A stretch of 64,000 nt of DNA from Rhodoligotrophos sp. CJ14 (lineage in GTDB: Bacteria; Pseudomonadota; Alphaproteobacteria; Rhizobiales; Im1): contig NZ_CP133319.1 of NCBI RefSeq assembly GCF_038811545.1, forward strand, positions 4,600,001 to 4,664,000, read 5' to 3'. Below, one piece after another: positions 10,233 through 19,315 of this stretch (within the stretch, counting starts at the first letter, position 1; the number at the start of each line of letters is the position of its first letter). The notes beneath the pieces were generated by a model. That model made no database searches. It was not told where the DNA came from and saw only the letters and a list, made by a program, of their open reading frames with translations. The position numbers were made by a program, and so were the translations under genes.

Positions 10233-10712
10233 CGAACATGTCCCGAAGTATACGTGAGTTATTATTTAAAATTATATGATAAGGTATTGTCATTTATCTT
10301 TTCTGGAACGTTCGTCAGTGACGGGCGGCACAGTTGAGCGCGATCGAATAGCGAAGCCATCCGATATTGGAAGGGCAGCGATATATATTCTTGGTTGTGT
10401 TTGTCAATAACGAAGTCTCAGATTGTGGACCGTTCTCACCCTCTTGAACAGCATGCAGGGGCTCACTAGTTCCTCCTTTTGGTCGGCTGGGCTCCCGCAA
10501 CGGCTATATGGTTCCGATCGGCGGTGGTTGTTGGCAAGCGCATCGGATGCATGCGCTGGAACGCATATCGACCGGAATGCATTAGCCTACGGGGCTAGGT
10601 TCTCGGCTGACCAATCGCTCTGCCGGGTCCTCTGGGGAACGGCAGAGCTGCGCGGGCTGACTGGCCGCGCATTTCATTGTCGATGCTTCGCTCTCACGAG
10701 GAGGTATTCCTG
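10233..10712. other. Intergenic region between divergent genes, no gene recognised
   Basis: About 480 bases separate the Bcr/CflA-type MFS gene from the GT4 gene. The left part (10240-10310) is AT-rich with a minus-strand TATAAT hexamer. The rest has several short ORFs with no ribosome site or recognisable motif. Both flanking genes read outward, so this must hold two promoters. I see no riboswitch-like fold. Confidence 0.6.
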
Positions 10713-11810
10713 ATGAAAATCGCCCAGATTGCTCCACTCGCGGAATCCTGCCCCCCGAAGCTCTACGGAGGAACCGAGCGGATCGTCTCTTATCTGACGG
10801 AGGAGCTCGTTCGTCAGGGACACGAGGTAACACTATTCGCCAGCGGCGATTCCGTGACCTCAGCCAAACTCGTCCCCTGTTGCAATCGTTCGCTGCGCCT
10901 TGACCCGACTGTGAAGGACCCGCTTCCGCATCACATCATCATGCTCGACGAGGTGCGACGGCGGGCGGACGACTTCGATGTGCTCCATTTTCACACCGAC
11001 TTTCTGCATTATCCGCTGGTCCGCGACATTGCCGATCGCACCGTGACGACCTTGCATGGCCGTCTCGACCTGCCGGATCTGAAACCGGTTTACGCGGCCT
11101 TCGCCGGACTGCCGCTGGTTTCCATTTCCTGTCACCAGCGCAAACCGATGCCCCCCGTGAACTGGGTGGGCACGGTTTATCACGGTCTGCCGCACGACCT
11201 CCTTCCCTTCAACCCGAGGCCCAAAGGCGATTATCTGGCCTTCCTCGGGCGCATCTCGCCGGAGAAGCGGCCCGACCGCGCGATCGAGATTGCCGCACGA
11301 GCGGGCATGCCCCTCAAAATTGCGGCCAAGGTTGACAAGGCGGATCAGGCCTACTGGGACGAGGTGATCGAGCCAATGGTGGCCTCTCACCCGAACGTCC
11401 AATTCGTCGGCGAGATCAATGAGCACGGCAAGGCCGAGTTCCTCGGCAATGCTCGCGCGCTGCTCTTTCCCATCGACTGGCCTGAGCCCTTCGGTCTGGT
11501 GATGATCGAGGCCATGGCTTGCGGTACCCCGGTTATCGCTTATCCCTGCGGCTCCGTGCCAGAAGTGATCGATGACGGGATTTCCGGCTTTATCGTCGAC
11601 AGCATTGCGGAAGCGGCAGCCGCCGCGCGGCAAGTCGAACACTTGGATCGTGGGGAGGTTCGGGCGGCCTTTGAGAAGCGCTTTACCGCTGCACGCATGG
11701 CTGAGGACTATCTGGCGATCTACCGCGCGCTGCCGGGTGTCAGCACGAGCCGTCCGCTGTCGATGCCGCGCTTGGCCGCTGATGGGCGTGGTCTCTCTGC
11801 GGTGGCCTAA
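10713..11810 (+). CDS. Glycosyltransferase family 4 protein (GT-B fold)
   Basis: This 365-residue enzyme has an N-terminal Rossmann half starting MKIAQIAPLAESCPPKLYGG with the Gly-rich donor/acceptor loop (YGGTERIV). The C-terminal half carries the family motif FLGRISPEKRPDRAIEIA and the EX7E element EPFGLVMIE, followed by ACGTPVIAYPCGSVPEVI. These are standard for retaining GT4 enzymes that use nucleotide or phospho-sugars. The ATG at 10713 has GAGGAGG 7 bases upstream; an in-frame ATG at 10677 lacks one. It is followed after 24 bases by a glycogen-debranching-type glucosidase gene, so the two probably act on one alpha-glucan or glucosyl-solute pathway. Donor and acceptor are unknown. Confidence 0.92.
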   Translation: MKIAQIAPLAESCPPKLYGGTERIVSYLTEELVRQGHEVTLFASGDSVTSAKLVPCCNRSLRLDPTVKDPLPHHIIMLDEVRRRADDFDVLHFHTDFLHYPLVRDIADRTVTTLHGRLDLPDLKPVYAAFAGLPLVSISCHQRKPMPPVNWVGTVYHGLPHDLLPFNPRPKGDYLAFLGRISPEKRPDRAIEIAARAGMPLKIAAKVDKADQAYWDEVIEPMVASHPNVQFVGEINEHGKAEFLGNARALLFPIDWPEPFGLVMIEAMACGTPVIAYPCGSVPEVIDDGISGFIVDSIAEAAAAARQVEHLDRGEVRAAFEKRFTAARMAEDYLAIYRALPGVSTSRPLSMPRLAADGRGLSAVA

Positions 11811-11834
11811 CCATGGGAACAGGGGAGTACGGGG

Positions 11835-14054
11835 ATGCAGACCGTCAGTGCCGAAGCCACCCCTCACGCGCCGGCGCCGGCCGGTGCGGGTGAGGCTCAG
11901 CTCGCGCAGTTCTTTATTCCGGCCGCCGCCTCCTTGCAGGAGAGGCGGCCGCGAACTTTGAAGCATGGCGATACCTTCGCCGTGTTCGATCATAATGGCG
12001 ATGCCTTGTCGGGACCAGGGAGCCCCGAGGGCATCTATCATCGCGATACTCGCTATCTCGCCCATCTCTATCTGACGATCGGCGGCGCCCGGCCGATGCT
12101 GCTGAGCTCCACCTTGCGTGATGACAACGCCACGCTCACCTGTGATCTCACCAACCCCGATCTGTTTGACACGACCGGCGAATTGACCCTCGAGCATGAT
12201 CTCATTCATTTGCAGCGCTCGCGTTTCCTGTGGAATGCGAGCTGCTTCGAGCGCCTCGTGGTCCGCAATTTCGATGATCGGCCGCGTAAGATCAGTATTG
12301 AGATCGCCTTCAACGCGGATTTTGCCGATCTTTTTGAGGTGCGCGGAGCGCGCCGCGAACGACGGGGAGAGCAGCATCCGCCGGAAGTGAATGAGAACAG
12401 CGTTGTTCTGAGCTATACGGGCCTCGATAAGCAGCGCCGGATGACAACCCTCACCTTCGATCCGGCGCCGACCCAGCTGTCGGGGCACGTTGCGCGCTTT
12501 ATAATCGATCTCGCCCCGCGCCAGGCGCGATCTCTCTTCCTGGAGGTGAATTGCGGCACCGGCGGGATGGGCCAGCAGCCTCCGCGCCGCGCCTTTTTCA
12601 GCGCCCTGCGCGATGCACGGCGCGCCCTGCGCTCATCCTCCTCTCGTGCCACTGCGATCGTCACATCCAACGACATCTTCAATGAGTCCGTGCGACGGAG
12701 CGTGTCTGACCTCTACATGCTGATCACCGACATGCCGGAGGGGCCTTATCCCTATGCGGGCATTCCCTGGTTCAGCACTGTTTTCGGCCGCGACGCCCTG
12801 ATCACCGCTCTTGAAACCTTGTGGGTTGACCCTGCGATCGCGCGCGGCGTGCTGAACTATCTTGCCGCCAACCAGGCGACCTCCGTTGATCCTGCCGCCG
12901 ATGCCGAGCCGGGCAAGATCCTGCATGAGGTTCGCCATGGTGAAATGGCAGAGCTCGGCGAGGTGCCGTTCCGTCGCTATTACGGCAGCGTCGATTCAAC
13001 GCCGCTCTTCGTCATGCTGGCCGGCGCCTATCTCCATCGGTCTGGAGATCTCGAGACCATTCGCCGGCTTTGGCCCAATATCGAAGCAGCGCTGGGCTGG
13101 ATCGATCGCTTCGGTGATCGCGACGGCGATGGCTTCGTCGAATATGGGCGGCAGACTGACGAGGGCCTGATTAATCAGGGCTGGAAGGACAGCAATGATT
13201 CCGTCTTCCACGCAGATGGCAGGCTGGCCAAAGGGCCGATCGCCCTGGCTGAGGTTCAGGCCTATGTATACGGTGCCTGGCAGGCGGCGGCGGATATGGC
13301 ATTGCATCTCGGCCATGTCGCGCGTGCAACCTCGCTGGCTCGCCGGGCAGATGCACTGCAAAGAGCCTTTGACACGAGCTTCTTCGACGAACAGCTTGGT
13401 ACCTATGTGCTTGCCTTGGATGGCGAAAAACGCGCCTGCAGAGTGCGCTCCTCCAATGCCGGTCATGCCTTGCTGACGGGGATCGCGTTTCCCGAGCGCG
13501 CCGCGGTTGTGGCGAGCACATTGATGGCCGCGGATTCCTTCTGCGGCTGGGGCGTTCGCACGATCGCCTCTTCCGAAGCGCGCTATAACCCGATGAGCTA
13601 TCACAATGGCTCGGTCTGGCCTCATGACAACGCCATGATCGCCGCGGGCCTTTCCCGCTATGGCTTCCGGCGCGAGGCCTCGCGCATCTTTGAGGGGCTC
13701 TTCGCCGCGTCCACCTATATCGACCTGCGTCGGCTGCCAGAGCTGTTCTGTGGATTTTCTCGCCAGCGCACGCGCGGGCCGACCTTCTATCCCGTTGCCT
13801 GCATGCCCCAGGCCTGGGCGGCAGCGGCACCGGTCTACATGCTGCAATCATGCCTGGGGCTCAACTTCGACCTCGCCCACGGTCTGATCACCTTCGACGA
13901 GCCGGTGCTGCCCGCATTCATGGACGAGGTCGTGCTGCGCAACCTGGTCGTGGACAGCGGGTCAGTGGATGTGGCTCTGCGCCGGTCTGGTGGGCAAGTC
14001 GTGGTCGATGTGCTCGAACGGCGCGGCAAGGTCCGGGTCTTGACCCGATATTAG
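11835..14054 (+). CDS. Amylo-alpha-1,6-glucosidase / glycogen debranching-type protein
   Basis: This 739-residue protein has an N-terminal beta-rich domain of the GDE_N type (about residues 40-260, beginning TLKHGDTFAVFDHNGDALS) and a C-terminal (alpha/alpha)6 barrel. The barrel includes WFSTVFGRDALIT, the acidic loop RDGDGFVEY and GWKDSNDSVFHADG (about residues 430-460), and YHNGSVWPHDNAMIA. These match the amylo-alpha-1,6-glucosidase family of GH133-like enzymes; Asp and Glu residues in these loops are the likely catalytic ones. It lacks a signal peptide and is cytosolic. It follows the GT4 gene in the same direction and probably shares its transcript. It converges with the PQQ dehydrogenase gene; only 8 bases separate the stop codons. 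Confidence 0.92.
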   Translation: MQTVSAEATPHAPAPAGAGEAQLAQFFIPAAASLQERRPRTLKHGDTFAVFDHNGDALSGPGSPEGIYHRDTRYLAHLYLTIGGARPMLLSSTLRDDNATLTCDLTNPDLFDTTGELTLEHDLIHLQRSRFLWNASCFERLVVRNFDDRPRKISIEIAFNADFADLFEVRGARRERRGEQHPPEVNENSVVLSYTGLDKQRRMTTLTFDPAPTQLSGHVARFIIDLAPRQARSLFLEVNCGTGGMGQQPPRRAFFSALRDARRALRSSSSRATAIVTSNDIFNESVRRSVSDLYMLITDMPEGPYPYAGIPWFSTVFGRDALITALETLWVDPAIARGVLNYLAANQATSVDPAADAEPGKILHEVRHGEMAELGEVPFRRYYGSVDSTPLFVMLAGAYLHRSGDLETIRRLWPNIEAALGWIDRFGDRDGDGFVEYGRQTDEGLINQGWKDSNDSVFHADGRLAKGPIALAEVQAYVYGAWQAAADMALHLGHVARATSLARRADALQRAFDTSFFDEQLGTYVLALDGEKRACRVRSSNAGHALLTGIAFPERAAVVASTLMAADSFCGWGVRTIASSEARYNPMSYHNGSVWPHDNAMIAAGLSRYGFRREASRIFEGLFAASTYIDLRRLPELFCGFSRQRTRGPTFYPVACMPQAWAAAAPVYMLQSCLGLNFDLAHGLITFDEPVLPAFMDEVVLRNLVVDSGSVDVALRRSGGQVVVDVLERRGKVRVLTRY

Positions 14055-14062
14055 CGAAAAGC

Positions 14063-16606
14063 TCATTGCTGCGGCAGCGCATAGGCGATCACGCTATCCC
14101 CGATCGTTGTTTCCATGCTGTTATGGCCGCCCGCGGCGAGCACCACATATTGGCGTCCACTATGGACATAGCTCAGCGGGCCGGCCTGGCCGCCCGCCGG
14201 CAGCCGTGCTTCCCAGACAAGCTCTCCGGTCTCCGTATTGAAGGCCCGGATGACCCGGTCGAGCGCCGCGGCAATGAAGATGAGGCCACCGGCCGTGACC
14301 ACCGACCCGCCATTGTTCGGCGTGCCCATCGTGATCGGAATCATCGAGGGAATGCCGAAGGGGCCATGATCCCTCCCGGTGCCGAGCGGCTTGCGCCAGA
14401 TGAACTTCCGTGTTCTCAAATCGATGACGCCGATATGACCCCAGGGCGGTGCGGTGCAGGGGACGTCGAGGGCGGTGCGCCAGGGGGCTGAATAGGCGCC
14501 ATAAGGCAGGCCGCGCTGAGCATAAAGCCCACCCGTCCGCTCTTCCTTGTCTCCGATGGCCTTGATATCCATCTCGCTCGCCTCGCTCCTCGGGATCAGG
14601 CGCACGATGTTCGGCAAGTTGTTATTATTGACGATCAGCAGCTTGCGCTCCGGGTCAACCGCAACGCCGCCCCAGTCGACACCGCCATTGAAGCCGGGTT
14701 TGAAGATCGTTCCTTCGAGCGAGGGTGGGGTATAGGTGCCCTCATACCGCAGCTGGTGGAACTGAATGCGGCACCACAGCTGATCGAGCGGGCTCACCCC
14801 CCACATGTCCTGCTCGGTGATCTGATCGCCCACGAGATCGGGCATGCCGGCCGAGAAGGGCTGGGTGGGCGCGGTGTGATCGCCTTCGACCGCACCTTGC
14901 GGAACGGGGCGTTCTTCCACGGACGTGATGGGCTGACCATTGCGGCGGTCCAGCACATAGATCTGCCCCTGTTTGGTGGGCAGGATCAGGGCAGGGACAC
15001 TCCCATTATCCGTTGGGAAATCAACCAGCGTGCCCTGGGAGCCGAGATCGTAATCCCAGATGTCGTGATGCACGGTCTGGAAGGTCCAGCGTTCAAGCCC
15101 GGTGGCCACATCGACCGCGACCAGGGAGGAACTGTGCTGCTCTTCGCACTCCCGGCGGTCACCGCCGAAATAATCACCGGCCGAATTGCCGGTCGGCAGA
15201 TAGACGAGCCCGAGTTCGTCGTCGCCGGACGTGATGGTCCACACATTCGGTGTGCCGCGGGTATAGGTCTCGTTCGGCCCCGGCTGCGTGGTCACGCCTG
15301 GCCTGCACATGTCCCATGCCCAGACAAAGGCCCCCGTGATCGCGTCGAACCCGCGCACCACCCCCGATGGTGCATCCCGGTATTGGCCGTCAATCACCTG
15401 ATGGCCGACCACGGCAATGCCGCGCACGATGGTCGGTGGCGAGGTCATGGAGACATAGCCGGGCAGGGTGCGCCCAATCCCTTCGTTGAGATCGACGCTG
15501 CCATTATTGCCAAAGCCTTGGCACGGCTGACCCGTCTGCGCATCGATTGCGAGCAGCCGGCTGTCCAAGGTGCCATAGACGATCCTGGTCTGGCAGTCCT
15601 GAATGGGTGTTGGAGCCTCGTAATAGGCAACGCCGCGGCAGGTCGAGGTGGTCACATTGGCCTTGGCCTCGAGTGAGACCTTTGGATCGAAACGCCACTT
15701 CTCTCGGCCGGTGGCGGGATCAAGCGCGATCACGATCTGGCTTGGCGTGCAGACGTAAAGCGTATCCCCAACTTTGAGCGGTGTGTTCTGGAAGCCATAG
15801 CGTACCTGGCGGCCGCCGCCCTCTGGCGGCATGTCTCCGCCCGGGGAGATGTCCACATCGTCGGCGGTCGGCGGCATGTCGCCAGTGTGGATATGCCAGG
15901 CTTCGACGAGCTGCGAGGCGTTTTGCGGCGTGATCTGATCGGCGGGCGAATAGCGCGTTGCGTGGTTGTTCCCGCCATAAGCGAGCCAGTTGTCGGTGGT
16001 ATTGCGGTCGAGCAATCCAAGATTGGGAGGCGGTGCCGCGGCTTGCTGGCCGGGTGCAGAAGGCGGCGTCGCAGTCCCTGGCACCTGCGTGTCGGGCTGT
16101 GCGGGCGCGCGCTCTGCCTCGGCCGGCGGTGGGGCTTGTGCCGACGGCGGAGTGGTGGGAGCCTGTTGCGCGATACTGATTGGCGCGAAATGCCAAGCAA
16201 CCGACAGGCCGGCAATCAGGAGGATGATTGAATAGCTATGCCGGGCCGAGACGCTCGGGACGCGGCGCCGGAACAGAACGGGGATAAAGAACAGAAGGAT
16301 GACGGCAAGCACCGCCGGGCCGACCAGTCGCGGCACAAGTGCCCAGCCGTTGAACCCGACCTCCCAGAATGCCCACACGATCGTGGCGAGGAAAATGCCC
16401 CAATAGAGCCAAGCGCCCGCCGCGCGCTGCTGGATGAGAAGGAAGCCTGAGACGATGAGCCCGATGCCGGCAAGGAGATAGTAAAACGAGCCGCCGAGAG
16501 CAACGAGCCAAGCACCACCGGCGGCCAGCACGAGTCCGATGAGCATCAGGATGAGGCTGAACACCACGAGTGCCCATCCGCCGAAGCCGCGAGGCCTGAC
16601 TGCCAT
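14063..16606 (-). CDS. Membrane-bound PQQ-dependent dehydrogenase, glucose/quinate/shikimate family
   Basis: At 847 residues this is normal for the family. About five N-terminal TM segments (residues 10-135) are followed by a Pro/Ala-rich periplasmic linker (about 140-190) and an eight-bladed quinoprotein propeller beginning NWLAYGGNNHATRYSP, with repeated Trp-docking segments and the closing YVVLAAGGHNSMET motif. The enzyme oxidises sugars such as glucose, or quinate/shikimate, in the periplasm and passes electrons to ubiquinone. The ATG at 16606 has GGAG upstream. No pqq biosynthesis genes lie in this window, so the cofactor must be made elsewhere or taken up. Which substrate it uses cannot be told from sequence by eye. 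Confidence 0.93.
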   Translation of the reverse strand: MAVRPRGFGGWALVVFSLILMLIGLVLAAGGAWLVALGGSFYYLLAGIGLIVSGFLLIQQRAAGAWLYWGIFLATIVWAFWEVGFNGWALVPRLVGPAVLAVILLFFIPVLFRRRVPSVSARHSYSIILLIAGLSVAWHFAPISIAQQAPTTPPSAQAPPPAEAERAPAQPDTQVPGTATPPSAPGQQAAAPPPNLGLLDRNTTDNWLAYGGNNHATRYSPADQITPQNASQLVEAWHIHTGDMPPTADDVDISPGGDMPPEGGGRQVRYGFQNTPLKVGDTLYVCTPSQIVIALDPATGREKWRFDPKVSLEAKANVTTSTCRGVAYYEAPTPIQDCQTRIVYGTLDSRLLAIDAQTGQPCQGFGNNGSVDLNEGIGRTLPGYVSMTSPPTIVRGIAVVGHQVIDGQYRDAPSGVVRGFDAITGAFVWAWDMCRPGVTTQPGPNETYTRGTPNVWTITSGDDELGLVYLPTGNSAGDYFGGDRRECEEQHSSSLVAVDVATGLERWTFQTVHHDIWDYDLGSQGTLVDFPTDNGSVPALILPTKQGQIYVLDRRNGQPITSVEERPVPQGAVEGDHTAPTQPFSAGMPDLVGDQITEQDMWGVSPLDQLWCRIQFHQLRYEGTYTPPSLEGTIFKPGFNGGVDWGGVAVDPERKLLIVNNNNLPNIVRLIPRSEASEMDIKAIGDKEERTGGLYAQRGLPYGAYSAPWRTALDVPCTAPPWGHIGVIDLRTRKFIWRKPLGTGRDHGPFGIPSMIPITMGTPNNGGSVVTAGGLIFIAAALDRVIRAFNTETGELVWEARLPAGGQAGPLSYVHSGRQYVVLAAGGHNSMETTIGDSVIAYALPQQ

Positions 16607-16790
16607 GAGGGCTCTCCGTTAGGAATAAAGTCCATCACCTGGGCTAAGCCGGAACTCCGCGTAAGGTTCCCCAACGGATATTGGAGGGGCTTAAGCTAAT
16701 TGGGCGCGGTGTGGGAGGACCGACCAGGAACCTGTCGGATCCCATCGTGTTGCCGGGATGTAGTCCACTTCCAGCCAGAACAGGTGAGAC

Positions 16791-17198
16791 ATGCATCTCC
16801 ATCAGATGATCGCCAAACACCCGGACGTCAAAGGCAGCACCAATGACGCCCTGCTGCGCTGTATCGAGGAATGTTATGGCTGTGCACAGACCTGCACGTC
16901 CTGTGCCGACGCGTGCCTCGCGGAAGACATGGTTGCGGATCTCCGGCAGTGTATCCGCCTCAATCTTGACTGCGCTGACATCTGCCTTGCCGCTGGCGCA
17001 ATGGCGATCCGCCGGACGGGCTCGAACGAGCGGTCGATTGTGGAAGTGCTCTCCGCTTGTGCGACGGTCTGCCAGATTTGCGGTGCCGAATGCGCCAAAC
17101 ATGCGGGCATGCATGAGCACTGCCAGATCTGTGCTGAGGCCTGCCGCAGCTGTGAGCAGGCGTGCCGGGATGCGATTGGATCAATCCGCGCCCACTGA
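16791..17198 (+). CDS. Four-helix-bundle copper-binding protein (Csp/DUF326 type), 18 Cys
   Basis: This 135-residue protein has 18 cysteines in helical CxxC and CxxxC spacings (for example CYGCAQTCTSCADAC and CQICAEACRSCEQAC). Such Cys-lined four-helix bundles are copper-storage proteins (Csp family) that bind many Cu(I) ions. There is no signal peptide or Tat motif, which points to the cytosolic Csp3 group. An AGGTGAG site precedes the ATG. The flanking genes (a divergent PQQ dehydrogenase and a small membrane peptide) do not include a copper ATPase or a CueR-type regulator. Its role is probably buffering or storing copper; metal content needs testing. Confidence 0.88.
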   Translation: MHLHQMIAKHPDVKGSTNDALLRCIEECYGCAQTCTSCADACLAEDMVADLRQCIRLNLDCADICLAAGAMAIRRTGSNERSIVEVLSACATVCQICGAECAKHAGMHEHCQICAEACRSCEQACRDAIGSIRAH

Positions 17199-17362
17199 AT
17201 GAACTGGGCTCCGCCTCCTATAAATTCAGCCCGACAACTTGGCGCGATCTTTGCGGGCGGAAAAGACTGCGCCACCAGCGGCCTGCCAAGTTGGTTCGTG
17301 ATCGATTACCTGCTGGCTGTTCCGGGCAAGATCAGCGAAAGAGGCAGAGTCGAACCCGCCCG

Positions 17363-17482
17363 TTAGAACACCAGGGCGACGGCCGCAATGCCGCCCATCG
17401 CCATGATCGCGAGGATCACGCCGCTGGCCTCGATCACGCGAAAGAAACGCTCTTCATTTGCTTCACGATCGTAGGATCTCAT
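17363..17482 (-). CDS. Small single-pass membrane peptide, 39 aa
   Basis: The ATG at 17482 has GGAGG 8 bases upstream. The product has a charged N-terminal stretch (MRSYDREANEERFFRVIEA) followed by one hydrophobic helix (GVILAIMAMGGIAAVALVF) running to the end. The N-in, tail-anchored layout and clear ribosome site support a real gene. I do not recognise the family. It lies alone between the copper-storage-like gene and the MFS gene. Confidence 0.6.
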   Translation of the reverse strand: MRSYDREANEERFFRVIEASGVILAIMAMGGIAAVALVF

Positions 17483-18016
17483 TGTCAACGCCTCCATAAG
17501 GCCCCTATGAACGCACAGCAGGCATCGGCAGCCGGCGTCCTCGTGGCTCTGCTCTTCAGTGTGTTTGAGATCATGCCGGCGGAGTATTGCCGACGGGTCT
17601 ACTCAAATGGATTTTGCGGCCTTGAAGGCTCTAACATCTTCAAAGGGTTAGTCGAGTTTTAATGCCTCACCACAACAAAACCCTGCAGTATTAAACCATT
17701 CGAAATACCTGTCGGCGACGGGGAGCCAACCATCTTGGTCTGGGGACATGGCGAAGCAACAAACACCGACAGTTGCGCGCCCCGTCACGATTTTGAACCG
17801 GCATCGCCTTGCATTCGTTCCAACTTTCATCAAAACCACCGACGCTAACCGCTGTCGTTCTTTCTGTTGCCATGCACCCCAGTTATTTCGCGGCTGCAAA
17901 ATCGGCATTGGCGCAAGCCTTGCACGTTCCTTATGAACCTCAGCACAGTGAAATCCATTCGAGGCCAACGCCGGGGAGTCGACGATGCCGGTGTTCGCCA
18001 CCAAGGCCCATTCTGC
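17483..18016. other. Intergenic region, no gene recognised
   Basis: About 530 bases lie between the small membrane peptide gene and the MFS gene. It is lower in GC than its surroundings and carries only short ORFs on both strands without ribosome sites, membrane segments or motifs. It should contain the outward promoters of both neighbours. It may be a decayed gene, but I see no recognisable fragment. Confidence 0.5.
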
Positions 18017-19285
18017 ATGTCATCTTGCGAAACTGCCCCTGGTCTCAATTCCGATGAGTGCTTGACGATCAGGGAGCGAGCGGATCCTCGGCGGCGCCCC
18101 GCAAGCCGATCGGTTCATCCCGGATTCGTTATTTTTGCTCTGGCGATGGGCGGATTTGCCATCGGCACCACCGAATTCGCCTCGATGAGCTTGCTGCCCT
18201 ATTTCGCTGCGGAGCTTGCGATTGACGAGCCCACGGCAGGCCATGTGATCAGCGCCTATGCCCTCGGCGTGGTGATTGGGGCGCCCGTCATTGCGGTTCT
18301 CGCTGCAAAACTTGCCCGCCGCACTCTGCTGATTGGGTTGATGGCGATCTTTGCGGCGGCCAATCTGTTGAGCGCTCTGTCGCCCTCTTATGAGTGGATG
18401 GCAGCCTTTCGCTTCTTGAGCGGCCTTCCACACGGGGCCTATTTCGGTGTCGCAGCCCTGGTTGCGGCCTCGCTCGTGCCGGTGAACCGCCGCGCCCAGG
18501 CTGTGGCTCACATGATGCTCGGCCTCACCATCGCAACCGTGATCGGCGTGCCGGCAGCCAGTTGGCTTGGTCAGGTCTTCGGCTGGCGATGGGGATTTGC
18601 CCTGGTGGCCGTGCTTGCTCTCCTGACCGTGGTCCTGGTGGCACTCTTTGCCCCTCGCGATAAACCTGATGCTGGCGCAAGTCCCTTGCGCGAACTGGGC
18701 GCTTTGAAACGAGGGCAGGTTTGGCTGACCCTTGCCATCGGCGCGATCGGCTTTGGTGGCTTGTTTGCGGTCTATACCTATGCCGCCTCGACCCTGATGG
18801 ACGTGACCAGGGTCTCGCCCATTTTCGTGCCAATCGTGCTCGGCCTGTTCGGTGTTGGTCTGACCACCGGCAATCTCGTAACCGCCTGGGCCGCGGACAG
18901 GGCGCTCGTTCCGACAATTGGCGCCGTCCTCATCTGGAGCGCTGCATCGCTCGCGCTCTATCCCTTTGCGGCCGGCAATATCTGGGCGATCTCGATTGTT
19001 GTGTTTCTGATCGGCTGCGGCGGCGGGCTTGCGACCGCACTGCAGACCCGCCTCATGGATGTCGCGGAAGACGCGCAGACCCTGGCAGCCGCCCTGAACC
19101 ACAGCGCATTCAATGCTGCCAACGCCCTTGGCCCGTTCCTTGGTGGGTTGGCCATCGCTGCAGGCTATGGCTGGACCTCAACCGGCTGGGTTGGCTGCGC
19201 TTTGGCCCTGGGCGGCCTGGCAATCTTCCTCATCTCCCAAATGCTCGAGCGCTCTCGCCGGCCCGCTGCATCGGCCATCCCCTAG
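18017..19285 (+). CDS. MFS transporter, sugar/arabinose-efflux type (AraJ/YdhP-like)
   Basis: This protein of about 422 residues has 12 hydrophobic segments. After a charged N-terminus it reads VIFALAMGGFAIGTTEFASM, the hallmark opening of the AraJ/SotB/YdhP group, with the loop motif LAAKLARRTLLIGLM and FLSGLPHGAYFG further on. These proteins export sugars, nucleosides or drugs. The ATG at 18017 is the most conservative start; the frame stays open to 17867 but the extra residues look non-coding. It converges with the Lrp-type regulator gene (30-base gap), so the regulator more likely serves the LysE exporter on its other side. Confidence 0.88.
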   Translation: MSSCETAPGLNSDECLTIRERADPRRRPASRSVHPGFVIFALAMGGFAIGTTEFASMSLLPYFAAELAIDEPTAGHVISAYALGVVIGAPVIAVLAAKLARRTLLIGLMAIFAAANLLSALSPSYEWMAAFRFLSGLPHGAYFGVAALVAASLVPVNRRAQAVAHMMLGLTIATVIGVPAASWLGQVFGWRWGFALVAVLALLTVVLVALFAPRDKPDAGASPLRELGALKRGQVWLTLAIGAIGFGGLFAVYTYAASTLMDVTRVSPIFVPIVLGLFGVGLTTGNLVTAWAADRALVPTIGAVLIWSAASLALYPFAAGNIWAISIVVFLIGCGGGLATALQTRLMDVAEDAQTLAAALNHSAFNAANALGPFLGGLAIAAGYGWTSTGWVGCALALGGLAIFLISQMLERSRRPAASAIP

Positions 19286-19315
19286 CCTCCGCGTTGCCAA
19301 GGCGTGGGGAGCCCC

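Noticed and set aside
9108-10337. 409-codon plus-strand ORF over the MFS gene at 9093
   Set aside because: Antisense to a clear 12-TM transporter, hydrophilic and compositionally odd.
10423-10712. Upstream ORF ending at the GT4 gene
   Set aside because: No ribosome site and low-complexity composition; the GT4 gene has its own strong ribosome site.
10860-12488. 542-codon minus-strand ORF over the GT4 and debranching genes
   Set aside because: Covers two recognised genes on the other strand; His/Arg-rich composition typical of a shadow frame.
16663-16692. Imperfect dyad AAGGTTCCCCAA / TTGGAGGGGCTT as a CueR-type site before the copper-storage gene
   Set aside because: Only 8 of 12 arm positions match and the spacing and promoter elements of CueR sites are not evident.
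17648-18004. 118-codon minus-strand ORF
   Set aside because: No ribosome site, no membrane segment or motif, and composition unlike neighbouring genes.
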